From the NCBI GenBank assembly GCA_024637295.1, contig JAGXFL010000009.1:62001-126000 (forward strand): DNA of 64,000 nucleotides, read 5' to 3'. Origin of the DNA: Sulfuricurvum sp. GTDB lineage: Bacteria > Campylobacterota > Campylobacteria > Campylobacterales > Sulfurimonadaceae. Position 1 is the stretch's first letter, and the number at the start of each line of letters is the position of its first letter. Below, piece after piece: positions 1 through 7,898 of the stretch. Position numbers and translations under genes: made by a program. The notes beneath the pieces are model-generated. The model did not search any database, was not told the DNA's origin, and saw nothing but the letters and a program-made list of their open reading frames with translations.

Positions 1-378
1 TTGGCTTGCTAAAAAATAACCACCGAGGTTTAGATTGAGGTTTTCACAAAAATCTTCATACTCTACCTCAAAAAAATTACGACCGTAATTTTTGTTACGA
101 GGATACGCGTTATTGACGAGTGCATCAATACGACCGTATTGGTTATGAAGGGTATCGATCATCGCATTGATAGAGGATTTGGAGGTTATATCCAATGCAA
201 TGACCTCGATTTTTGCATTTGGATAGATAGATAAGATAGCATCTTTTGCTGTCATACCCGCTTCATGGCTGATGTCTGCAATCACGGCGATGCCATTGTG
301 CTTAACAACGGTTTTAATAAATTCACGCCCTAGAAGCCCTGCACCACCTGTTACAATAACAACCTTGCTCTCTAACAT
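1..378 (-). CDS. SDR-family oxidoreductase, PtmA-like (C-terminus beyond window)
   Basis: This is the first 126 codons of a short-chain dehydrogenase/reductase that runs off the left edge. Reading back from an ATG at 378, residues 10-17 (TGGAGLLG) are the glycine-rich NAD(P)-binding motif, an acidic residue ends the second strand (VIADIS), and an NNAYPRNKN stretch occupies the usual NNAG position. From memory this arrangement is very like PtmA of the Campylobacter flagellin legionaminic-acid locus; that link is family knowledge, not a search. It sits 9 nt after the class III aminotransferase as the last visible gene of the operon. The catalytic YxxxK lies outside the window, so activity cannot be judged. 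Confidence 0.8.
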   Translation of the reverse strand, partial: MLESKVVIVTGGAGLLGREFIKTVVKHNGIAVIADISHEAGMTAKDAILSIYPNAKIEVIALDITSKSSINAMIDTLHNQYGRIDALVNNAYPRNKNYGRNFFEVEYEDFCENLNLNLGGYFLASQ

Positions 379-387
379 CTCGTACCT

Positions 388-1704
388 TTAATTGTATTTT
401 CTAAAAACCGGTTTTACGGGAGGACCTATGAGCAGTGATCCGACTTGATTGGTCTCGATGGCATAGTGTAATGTCTTTAACGCTTTTTCAAATCCTTCGA
501 TGGTTTGAGCAATTTCTGAGGCACCATGAGAAAAAGAGGGGTTGAATCCTTGCAGTAAAACACCATATTGAATCATCTCTTGCATAAACAACGTTCGCAA
601 GATGTTATCAGGTTTTCCATCGATATCAAGGAATACCAAATAGGGACGACAGTCAATTCCGTCAATATAGGTTAGTTTATCTAGCGCGTATTGTTTTGCA
701 ATTCGATTGTAGGCTTCTTTGATCGTTTTGCCTACTTGCCAGATATGTTTGGTCACTTCATAGTCGTTGGCCAATAAGATTTCGATTGTTTTTTGGGCTG
801 CTCTGAGATGATGCGTTTCTCCGCCGTAGGTGGTGGACAATAAAAAAACTCTCTCTTTATCGTGATCGATGCCGCCAAGCTCCATAATCTCTTTTTGGCC
901 GACAAGAGCTGAAACGGAGTACCCATTTGCAATGGCTTTTCCCAGAGTAGAGAGATGGGGAGTGACGCCGTAAAGAGACTGCGCCCCTTTTGGATGAAAG
1001 CGAAAACCGGAGACGACTTCATCAAAAATGAGGACTATGCCATTGCGCTCACAGAGTGCTTTTACCCCTTCAAGAAAGCCTGGTGCAGGTTCATGGGTAG
1101 CAGCGGGTTCGATAATGACACAGGCTATTTTATTGTGATGCTCGGCAATTTTTGTCTCAAGATTGTTTAGGTCATTGTATCGGAAGTGATCCGTATGTTG
1201 CTTATCTGCCTCCGGAATTCCGGCATCGACAACGGTATTTCCCATGAACCAGTCGTCAATACTGAAAAAGGGTTGATCATAACATCGTAAAACCATGTTT
1301 CTTCCGGTGTATGCCCGGGAAACTTTGACTGCTGAAGTTGTAGCATTGGAACCATTTTTACTAAACTTAACCATTTGGGCACTGGGGATGGTATTAGAAA
1401 TGAGTTCAGCAACTTCGGCTTCAATATATGAGGGGCGAATAAAATTACAGCCATTATCGAGTTCACTTTTGATGGCTTCTACTACCGGTTCGTATGCATG
1501 ACCGAGGATAACGGAAGTGAGCCCCATACCCCAATCGATAAATTCATTTCCATCAACATCCCAAATCCTCGCACCTTTGCCTCTAACTATTGAATGAGGG
1601 GACAAAAGAGGAAACTGATCGTCGCCTTTGCTGTAAGTATGCGCACCACCTGGGATTAATCGTTTTGCTTTGAGTCTTAGCTCATTTGATCGGTCAAAAT
1701 TCAT
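388..1704 (-). CDS. Class III PLP aminotransferase (glutamate-1-semialdehyde aminotransferase-like) in a sugar operon
   Basis: This 438-residue protein has the full class III (GSA/ornithine) aminotransferase fold. It shows FDEVVSGFR at about 227-235, which binds the cofactor pyridine, and the Schiff-base lysine Lys256 in STLGKAIANG. It resembles HemL, but its place between a PtmE-like nucleotidyltransferase (4-nt ATGA overlap) and a PtmA-like SDR points to sugar biosynthesis rather than tetrapyrrole synthesis. Related clusters pair such enzymes with NeuB-like synthases and SpsF cytidylyltransferases. It is inferred to aminate a keto-sugar or sugar precursor; the substrate is unknown. The ATG at 1704 follows a GGAG box 7 nt upstream. 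Confidence 0.85.
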   Translation of the reverse strand: MNFDRSNELRLKAKRLIPGGAHTYSKGDDQFPLLSPHSIVRGKGARIWDVDGNEFIDWGMGLTSVILGHAYEPVVEAIKSELDNGCNFIRPSYIEAEVAELISNTIPSAQMVKFSKNGSNATTSAVKVSRAYTGRNMVLRCYDQPFFSIDDWFMGNTVVDAGIPEADKQHTDHFRYNDLNNLETKIAEHHNKIACVIIEPAATHEPAPGFLEGVKALCERNGIVLIFDEVVSGFRFHPKGAQSLYGVTPHLSTLGKAIANGYSVSALVGQKEIMELGGIDHDKERVFLLSTTYGGETHHLRAAQKTIEILLANDYEVTKHIWQVGKTIKEAYNRIAKQYALDKLTYIDGIDCRPYLVFLDIDGKPDNILRTLFMQEMIQYGVLLQGFNPSFSHGASEIAQTIEGFEKALKTLHYAIETNQVGSLLIGPPVKPVFRKYN

Positions 1705-2756
1705 TGTTTGTCTCCAAAATATTCTAGATAGTCATGATTCGCTTTTTGGAAGTCTTCCGGGTGACCTATATCCATCCAGTAGTCTTTGAGTTGGAACATT
1801 CCGACTTTGTCTCCCTGATTTATCAGTAAACGTAACAATTGAGGCATGTCAAACACTTCATCTTGAGGGATGTGCTTGATTACAGAAGGATTTAAGAGGT
1901 AGATTCCTGCGCTGATTTGGTATTTTTTGGTCGGTTTTTCATGAATCGCAGTGATGGTGTTTTCCTGTGTCTCAAGAACTCCATAGGGGATATCGACCCC
2001 ATATTCAATTGCACACATCGTGGCTTCAAAAGATCCGGAAAGATGAAAGTCAAGCATCTCTTCAAAATTTACATTGGTCAATATGTCACCATTCATAACG
2101 AAAAAAGGTTCTGTCGGGGGCGGGGATAGAAGTGAGAGGGAACCGGCTGTTCCTAATTTTTTGGTTTCGTGAACATAGTCAATACGGATATCGAATGCTT
2201 CGCCATCTCCAAGATAGTCTGTGATGATATTGGACATATAATTGACGCTAATGGTGAACGTGTTGAATTGATGAGATCGAAATTGTTCAATAATCGTTTG
2301 AATTATAGGTTTATTACCGACTTTTAGCATGGGTTTTGGCATTTGCGCCGTTAGTGGATGAAGTCTGGAACCCAGACCTCCTGCCATTAGTACGACACGG
2401 TTTTGATGAGCGGTGAGGTCGCTGACTCGTTTGAATCCAAGAAGGTGATCAGAATCATCAACGATAGGTAAAAAACGATATTTATAGAGGGATTGAATCT
2501 CTTCTCGGGTGTTTTTTTGACCTACACGAAGGATTTTTGGGTTCGTATGAGCAACACAGGTAACGAGGTCATTATTGGAAATATTATCATGAATAAGGGC
2601 ACGTCGAATATCACTGTCGGTGAGTGTCCCAATGAGTTTTCGATCCTCGTCAACTACATATAAAGTGCTAAAATCATCAATCAAATCTTCAATTCTTTGC
2701 ATCGCATCGCGGATATGCCATGAAGAGGGGATAATGAATTGTTCAAAATCAAGCAT
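1701..2756 (-). CDS. ptmE: CBS-domain sugar-1-phosphate nucleotidyltransferase, PtmE-like
   Basis: Two CBS repeats (about residues 8-115) precede a nucleotidyltransferase domain starting near 121, with the signature AGGLGSRLHPLT and Lys141 in PKPML. This CBS-NTP_transferase order is that of PtmE, the glucosamine-1-phosphate guanylyltransferase that opens the GDP-linked legionaminic acid route in Campylobacter. GDP rather than UDP specificity is inferred from the family. I place the start at the ATG at 2756 because AGGAG lies 8 nt before it; a longer reading from a TTG at 2801 has no comparable site. It overlaps the upstream SpsF-like gene by 8 nt and the next gene by 4 nt. Confidence 0.82.
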   Translation of the reverse strand: MLDFEQFIIPSSWHIRDAMQRIEDLIDDFSTLYVVDEDRKLIGTLTDSDIRRALIHDNISNNDLVTCVAHTNPKILRVGQKNTREEIQSLYKYRFLPIVDDSDHLLGFKRVSDLTAHQNRVVLMAGGLGSRLHPLTAQMPKPMLKVGNKPIIQTIIEQFRSHQFNTFTISVNYMSNIITDYLGDGEAFDIRIDYVHETKKLGTAGSLSLLSPPPTEPFFVMNGDILTNVNFEEMLDFHLSGSFEATMCAIEYGVDIPYGVLETQENTITAIHEKPTKKYQISAGIYLLNPSVIKHIPQDEVFDMPQLLRLLINQGDKVGMFQLKDYWMDIGHPEDFQKANHDYLEYFGDKQ

Positions 2757-3402
2757 CAATGAGCTCCTGCCAGCTAAAATAGGGATCAGGTTGTTTTTCA
2801 ATCATTGTTTTAAGAAGGATATAGTCGTCGGGTGTGTCGAGTGTCCATCGAAGATGTGAAAGATCTTGTTCCATAGTCACTGTTTGGATGGAAAATTTTT
2901 CCGGATGAGTATAGACATAGTGTGTCACATGCTCACGATCTTCTTGCAGATGGCTTTCGTTATAGGCTTTCATTAATGACTCAAAACGGATTACCTCCAC
3001 ATCTAGGCCATCAGGATAGGTTCTTTCTAGAGCATTGGTTGTATAGTCTTTTCCTGAAGAAAGATGGCATTGGATGACATGGTCAATCACCTGTGGGTCA
3101 ATTACAGGGCAATCCCCAGTGAGGCGTACAATATGATCGGGGTGAAAAGAAGAAGCGCAATGAGCAAATCGAGCTAAAACATCATGAAGATCTCCACGAC
3201 AACAATCTACTCCCAGATCTTGAGCTGCAATAATGTCATCTGAAGGATCAGTAGATGTTGCGATGATAAGTTTATCGATAAGACGTGACTGGCGAATACG
3301 TTCAATTTCAAAAGCAAGCATTGTCGTCTCTTTTACGGGCATTAATACTTTGCCAGGGAGTCTTGTTGAGCTCATGCGGGCTTGTAAAATTGCTAAAATC
3401 AT
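2749..3402 (-). CDS. SpsF-like cytidylyltransferase
   Basis: This 217-residue protein opens with ILAILQARMSSTRLPGKVL, the nucleotide-binding signature of the SpsF/CTP_transf_3 family. Further family features are the LTGDCPVIDP block (metal-binding Asp) near the middle and a late LRWTLDTPDDY block. It probably activates a sugar acid or polyol as a CMP derivative, the natural step after the NeuB-like synthase encoded two genes upstream. SpsF proteins are poorly characterised, and this is not the KdsB/NeuA type seen as PtmB/LegF in Campylobacter, so the product may differ from CMP-legionaminate. It overlaps the gene before it by 4 nt. Confidence 0.82.
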   Translation of the reverse strand: MILAILQARMSSTRLPGKVLMPVKETTMLAFEIERIRQSRLIDKLIIATSTDPSDDIIAAQDLGVDCCRGDLHDVLARFAHCASSFHPDHIVRLTGDCPVIDPQVIDHVIQCHLSSGKDYTTNALERTYPDGLDVEVIRFESLMKAYNESHLQEDREHVTHYVYTHPEKFSIQTVTMEQDLSHLRWTLDTPDDYILLKTMIEKQPDPYFSWQELIDA

Positions 3403-4280
3403 AATAACGAGCCTTCTGATATGATATTGAGCAGGTTAAGGGTATGTGTAGGTGCTATAGGTTGCTGAGAAGATTTAATCATTAAAATAAAGTTTTCCAT
3501 TGTTCGTTTAAAAGCTGAAAAAGCATCTAAACAGTCTGCTTTATAGTAATCTGTTTCACTGTAAAACTCTATTCGTAATGCTAATGGTGCTTGATCACCT
3601 AGACAATTTATTTCTACCAAAAAACCTTCTTTTGTTTCAATAGTAAAAGATTCATGCATACAAGTATTTTTTTTGATCTTGATTGGTTCAAAAGGGATAA
3701 CGCTAAAAATACCTTCTAACATGTGTATGGAGTATTTTTCCCAACTTTTTACAACAGTACCTTTAATAAGTTTGATTTTTCCAAAATTATTTAAATCACG
3801 TTTGATAGTATCAAGCTCAGGTGAATAGCGTATGCCCGAACAAGTCATAAGTTGAGCTTGTTCCAAATAGGGCTTAAAATAATCTAATTCATCTTTATCT
3901 AGGGATAAAGGCTTATCTATAAATACATATTTTCCTGCTTCTAAAAATGGAGAGGAAATTTCTTTATGACTTCGCCAATCATCTCTTCCAATGATAACGG
4001 CATCAACGTCTTCAATCATATCAATATAGTTTTCAACTATATTGGCTATTTTGGATGCTTTAGCTATTTTTTGGCTATCGTTGATATTTTGAGTCCATAT
4101 ATGGGTTATTTTAGCTCCACAAATACCGAAATCCGAGATGTCTCTAGCTTTTAGATAGGCATGAATATTGGTCCATCCTGATTCTATCATCCCATCTTCA
4201 TCATAGCCATTGAAAATAGCAGAAAAAGAGTATGGATGACCATTTCCTTCGCTTAAACCTATCATACCGACTTTGATCAT
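3399..4280 (-). CDS. Gfo/Idh/MocA-family oxidoreductase-like protein
   Basis: This 293-residue protein has an N-terminal Rossmann segment (VGMIGLSEGNG) and a FIDKPLS block that corresponds to the EKP motif of the Gfo/Idh/MocA family, with Asp in place of the usual Glu. It is probably an NAD(P)-dependent sugar dehydrogenase or ketoreductase acting on a nonulosonic acid or its precursor. It is shorter than most members (around 320-350) and the C-terminal sheet domain looks reduced. The ATG directly follows the TAA of the NeuB-like gene with no gap. The coding sequence looks more AT-rich than the housekeeping genes in the window; I did not compute this. Confidence 0.75.
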   Translation of the reverse strand: MIKVGMIGLSEGNGHPYSFSAIFNGYDEDGMIESGWTNIHAYLKARDISDFGICGAKITHIWTQNINDSQKIAKASKIANIVENYIDMIEDVDAVIIGRDDWRSHKEISSPFLEAGKYVFIDKPLSLDKDELDYFKPYLEQAQLMTCSGIRYSPELDTIKRDLNNFGKIKLIKGTVVKSWEKYSIHMLEGIFSVIPFEPIKIKKNTCMHESFTIETKEGFLVEINCLGDQAPLALRIEFYSETDYYKADCLDAFSAFKRTMENFILMIKSSQQPIAPTHTLNLLNIISEGSLL

Positions 4281-5342
4281 TTAGATAATATCCTCAGCCG
4301 TCAATATATGATCATAAAGGAGTTCTTTATTAACCGTTCTTCCGATGACAAAATTACTCATTTCCGGATCAAATCCTCCTCCAGGTCTTTTATAGTCTAT
4401 GTCATCTGCTTGGATGACGTCTCCGGTGTGCATGTTTTTTGTCAATACAATGCTTCTTCTGAACTCTCTTTTTTTCTCAGGGCTTTCTGTTGCACTGACT
4501 CTAAAGGACCCCATGGCTTCGGTAATTCTTTTTGAACCCTCTACGATCTGTTGCATTTCATCTTTGGTAGCGGAAACTTTATGATCCCACCCTTCCATAT
4601 TTTTGTCCAGGGTAAAATGTTTTTCGATCAAACATGCTCCCAATGCTACTGAGGCTAAGGGGATAGTGGTACCAAGTGTGTGATCAGAAAATCCTACCGG
4701 ATATTCAGGATACGCTCTCATGAGAGTTTTTATATTGTTAAGATTGACATCCTTGTCTTCCGGAGGATAGGTTGAAACACAATGAAGGATGATAATCTTC
4801 GTATTGCCGGTATTTTCAATTGTTTTAATTGCTTTGTCGATTTCATGCAATTCACTCAACCCTGTGGCAATCACCATCGGCTTGCCTTTTTTAGCTAGAT
4901 ATTCTAAAAAGGGATAGTTATTTAAGTCCATAGAAGCGATTTTTATAAATGGTGTCTGGAGTCTGTCGACAAGAAAATCAGCTTCTTTTTTACTAAATGG
5001 TGTTGAAGTACAGTCAATACCAACTTCATCAGCGAATCTTTTCATTTCCAGTAGTTCTTCTTCGGAAATGGAATAGGCTTCTACGATTTCTTCGAGTGTA
5101 TAGTCGCTGCGATCACGATAGTCATCGGCAATAAAATAGTTGTCATCGTATTTTTTACGTGCAAAAATAGTATCTTTAGACCAGCTTTGAAATTTAACAC
5201 AATCAGCTCCCGCACTCTTTGCTTCTAAAATCATTTTTTTTGCGAGTTCCATGTCACCATTATGATTGGAACCTAATTCCGCGATGATGTAAGGAGTACA
5301 AAAATTGAAAACTTTTTTTGTAGCTGTTAATTGCATTGCCAT
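4281..5342 (-). CDS. NeuB-family nonulosonic acid synthase (LegI/SpsE-like)
   Basis: This enzyme would condense phosphoenolpyruvate with an N-acetylated hexose to give a sialic, legionaminic or related nonulosonic acid. Visible features are IIAELGSNHNGD near the start, the TIM-barrel block KFQSW, FKIAS and HCVSTYP, and a C-terminal antifreeze-like SAF domain beginning near RRSIVLTKNM. Length (353 residues) is normal. I start it at the ATG at 5342, which has AAAGG 7 nt upstream; an in-frame codon at 5378 would overlap the glycosyltransferase gene and lacks such a site. Neighbours fit a legionaminic-type route, but sequence alone does not separate Leg, Neu and other specificities. Confidence 0.88.
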   Translation of the reverse strand: MAMQLTATKKVFNFCTPYIIAELGSNHNGDMELAKKMILEAKSAGADCVKFQSWSKDTIFARKKYDDNYFIADDYRDRSDYTLEEIVEAYSISEEELLEMKRFADEVGIDCTSTPFSKKEADFLVDRLQTPFIKIASMDLNNYPFLEYLAKKGKPMVIATGLSELHEIDKAIKTIENTGNTKIIILHCVSTYPPEDKDVNLNNIKTLMRAYPEYPVGFSDHTLGTTIPLASVALGACLIEKHFTLDKNMEGWDHKVSATKDEMQQIVEGSKRITEAMGSFRVSATESPEKKREFRRSIVLTKNMHTGDVIQADDIDYKRPGGGFDPEMSNFVIGRTVNKELLYDHILTAEDII

Positions 5343-5356
5343 GAACAAGCCTTTAT

Positions 5357-6181
5357 TTATGTATTTAATTCCCACCAAAATGGGTATTGCATCGTTAAAG
5401 TACTCAAATTAGAGAAGTCTTTTGTGTTATCTAATTCTATAACATTGTTATATAGTTCTTCATAATAAGGGAGATGTTTTTGCATTAAAGCGTAGTGTGT
5501 TTTTTTAACTTTTAATATATTCTGGATGTTTTCTAGTGTTATTTCACCCATCCCGATGGTATTGTCTGAATATTGTCGATAAAAAGTTTGTGTTTCATTG
5601 GTGAAAATAGTATGTTTTGCTTTTAATAATAGAAGAGAAAATAAATACCAGTCAACAGCAATGAGGCTAGGATCAAAGTCAACAGAATCTAGTAGATTTA
5701 ATCTTATAGCAGTATTCGATAGTCCAAAAATATTTTTTTCGAGAATAAAATCAAAATCAATAATCGTGTGATTTTTGATCCTATTGGATAGGTATTTGTG
5801 ATTGTAAATACCATTGCTATTAAATAAAGAGAGATCATTTACAACAATATCATGACCCCTTAACAGTTCAATTGACTTTTCAATCCTATTGTTTTCAAAA
5901 TAATCATCGCTGTCACCAAATATAACTATATCATAGCCCATTTTTTTCACATAATTAATGCCATATTCTCTGTTTTTAGAAGGGGTATTTTTGTAGGGCA
6001 ATTCAATAATGTTGAGGTGTATGTATCTTTTTTTAATTGTATCAAACTGCTCGTATCCGTCATTAACGACGATAATGTCAAATTTTTTAAATGTTTGTTC
6101 TTCTAAGGAGTTAAAAAAGTCGGTAAGAAAATCATCATTCATAGGAAAAATAGTTGTTAAAAATGCAATTTTTTGCCTCAT
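5357..6181 (-). CDS. Family 2 glycosyltransferase
   Basis: This 274-residue protein has the GT-A layout: IAFLTTIFPMND at the N-terminus, a DIIVVNDGY strand-loop, and the metal-binding FGDSDDYF motif near residue 90. No transmembrane segment is evident, so it is likely cytosolic or membrane-peripheral. It lies between the acetyltransferase (4-nt overlap) and the NeuB-like synthase, so it may transfer a sugar made by this operon, or a sugar alongside it, onto flagellin or a lipid-linked glycan. Acceptor and donor are unknown. The gene looks clearly AT-richer than metK or the wbp genes, which hints at separate acquisition; not computed. Confidence 0.85.
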   Translation of the reverse strand: MRQKIAFLTTIFPMNDDFLTDFFNSLEEQTFKKFDIIVVNDGYEQFDTIKKRYIHLNIIELPYKNTPSKNREYGINYVKKMGYDIVIFGDSDDYFENNRIEKSIELLRGHDIVVNDLSLFNSNGIYNHKYLSNRIKNHTIIDFDFILEKNIFGLSNTAIRLNLLDSVDFDPSLIAVDWYLFSLLLLKAKHTIFTNETQTFYRQYSDNTIGMGEITLENIQNILKVKKTHYALMQKHLPYYEELYNNVIELDNTKDFSNLSTLTMQYPFWWELNT

Positions 6182-6759
6182 TTTACAAGACTACCAGCTT
6201 TAATAAATGATTTTGCTGCAATCGTAATGGACTCTTTTGCAACGGCGTTACTTCCAAAAAAAGTTCCTTCACATATGATTGTTCCGCCATTGACAATAGC
6301 TCCGGTCGAGATATGGCAGTTATTAGCGATTTGACTATCGTGTTCAATGAGAGCTTTGGAATTGATAATACAGTTGTCTCCTACAATTGCATTTGCATTC
6401 ACGAGGGCATCATGCATTATTACAGTAGCGATTCCAATTTTTGCATGTTTCGACACATATGCTCTTGGTGAGACAATAGTAGGGGTTTTAAACCCGATTT
6501 TTTTTATCCGTTCCCAAATGTTTATCCGTATATCAGGAGATTTTACTTGTCCAACAGCGACTATGGCGTGTTTAATGTCATTGAAGATCTTTTCGAGGTC
6601 TTCATCGCATCCGATTATTTCATAACCGAGTACTTTTTCTCCAATACGTTCTTTTTGATCGATGATTCCTGCAATAGTAAATGAACCTTCTGCTTCTATA
6701 ACGTCAATCAAAGATCTACAATGCCCACCGCCGCCAATAAGAATAATATTTGTTTTCAT
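6178..6759 (-). CDS. NeuD/PglD-like sugar O- or N-acetyltransferase (LegH-like)
   Basis: This 193-residue protein begins with IILIGGGGHCRSLIDVI, the PglD_N nucleotide-sugar binding motif (GGGGH), and continues into a left-handed beta-helix built from hexapeptide repeats (for example VIMHDALVNANAIVGDNCII). In PglD and LegH this fold transfers acetyl from acetyl-CoA to the 4-amino group of a UDP/GDP-4-amino-4,6-dideoxy sugar, with a histidine in the helix as base. Here it follows LegC directly with a 4-nt overlap, exactly where that substrate would be made. I call LegH-like function likely, but NeuD-type O-acetylation of the final nonulosonate is possible. Confidence 0.85.
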   Translation of the reverse strand: MKTNIILIGGGGHCRSLIDVIEAEGSFTIAGIIDQKERIGEKVLGYEIIGCDEDLEKIFNDIKHAIVAVGQVKSPDIRINIWERIKKIGFKTPTIVSPRAYVSKHAKIGIATVIMHDALVNANAIVGDNCIINSKALIEHDSQIANNCHISTGAIVNGGTIICEGTFFGSNAVAKESITIAAKSFIKAGSLVK

Positions 6760-7898
6760 AAGCGTACACTGCTTGGAATATTGACAATGCGATCTTCGAG
6801 AAATAGGGCATTATGGAGATCGGTATGTTGGCATTCTTTAAACATGTCAAGTTTCGTCATAAGTCTCCAGATCGGTCGTGTCATTACGTCATTTTCATTG
6901 GTATAGGTGAGGAACTCATCTCTTTGGGCTCTATTTTCTAGAAGAATGGATTGTAGCCAGTAATTAGAGTGTGAATTCTCTGGTTCTTTGACAAAGGTCA
7001 TCGTTGTGTCTGCAAAAAATCGTTCATAAATAGAAGCCAATACTCGTTTATTTGTTAGAAATTTTTCTAAATTTTCCAGTTGAGCGCATAAAAGTGCGGC
7101 ATTTAGATTTGGAAGACGATAGTTGTAGGCTACTTCGTCATGTACGTATTCCCACTTATGAGGAATCTTTGCGGTAGTCGTGATATGTTTGGCCTGTTTA
7201 GCCAATGCTTCATCATTCGTGACGATTACACCGCCTCCGCCGCTGGTTATGATCTTGTTGCCGTTGAAGCTAAATGCTCCTACACATCCAAATGTACCGG
7301 TATGTTGTCCCCTGTAATAACTACCCAGAGATTCTGCAGCATCTTCGACTAAAGCAAGATGCCATTCATCACAAATTGATTTGATTTCATCAATACGGCA
7401 TGGGTGACCAAAGGTGTGCATAGGAACACAGGCTTTGATGATTTTTCCATTGGTACGGTTGATGCATTTGTGTTGCACAACGTCACAGTTCTGCTCTAAA
7501 AAGTGTTTTAGCGATTGTGGGCTAAGTCCCATAGTGTCGAGGTCAACATCTACAAAAATCGGTGATGCCCCTATATAGCTGATGGCATTTGCCGTAGCGA
7601 TGAAAGTCAGTGGTTGAGTGATTACTTCGTCCCCATTACTGACTCCTGCCAAGAGTAATGACACATGCAAAGCGGCTGTTCCATTGACAGTAGCAATAGC
7701 GTATTTCGTTCCGACTGTACGAGCAAATTCTGCTTCAAACTGATCTACAAATTTTCCTACACTTGAAACATAGGTAGAATCGATACATTCGTTTAAATAA
7801 GCTTTTTCATTACCAATAAAACGGGGTTCATGAAGCGGTATAAAGTGATCTGTGTTAAAAGTCTGCTTGATGAATTGCGTAACAAGTTCATAATTCAT
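6756..7898 (-). CDS. legC: LegC-family nucleotide-sugar 4-aminotransferase
   Basis: This DegT/DnrJ/EryC1 PLP enzyme has 380 residues. The LegC subgroup is suggested by the opening HFIPLHEPRFIGNEKAYL and the STYVSSVGKFVDQFE block. Lys215 in FNGNKIITSGGGG should form the Schiff base, and VEDAAESLGS supplies the cofactor-binding Asp. In the legionaminic pathway it aminates C4 of the 4-keto-6-deoxy nucleotide sugar, using glutamate. The preceding gene encodes the matching 4,6-dehydratase (1-nt TAATG overlap) and the following gene the acetyltransferase, giving the canonical dehydratase-aminotransferase-acetyltransferase order. Confidence 0.9.
   Translation of the reverse strand: MNYELVTQFIKQTFNTDHFIPLHEPRFIGNEKAYLNECIDSTYVSSVGKFVDQFEAEFARTVGTKYAIATVNGTAALHVSLLLAGVSNGDEVITQPLTFIATANAISYIGASPIFVDVDLDTMGLSPQSLKHFLEQNCDVVQHKCINRTNGKIIKACVPMHTFGHPCRIDEIKSICDEWHLALVEDAAESLGSYYRGQHTGTFGCVGAFSFNGNKIITSGGGGVIVTNDEALAKQAKHITTTAKIPHKWEYVHDEVAYNYRLPNLNAALLCAQLENLEKFLTNKRVLASIYERFFADTTMTFVKEPENSHSNYWLQSILLENRAQRDEFLTYTNENDVMTRPIWRLMTKLDMFKECQHTDLHNALFLEDRIVNIPSSVRL

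Noticed and set aside
388..1704. Class III aminotransferase as HemL (glutamate-1-semialdehyde aminomutase)
   Set aside because: The fold and lysine fit, but every neighbour is a nucleotide-sugar or nonulosonate gene with overlapping ends, so a tetrapyrrole role is less likely.
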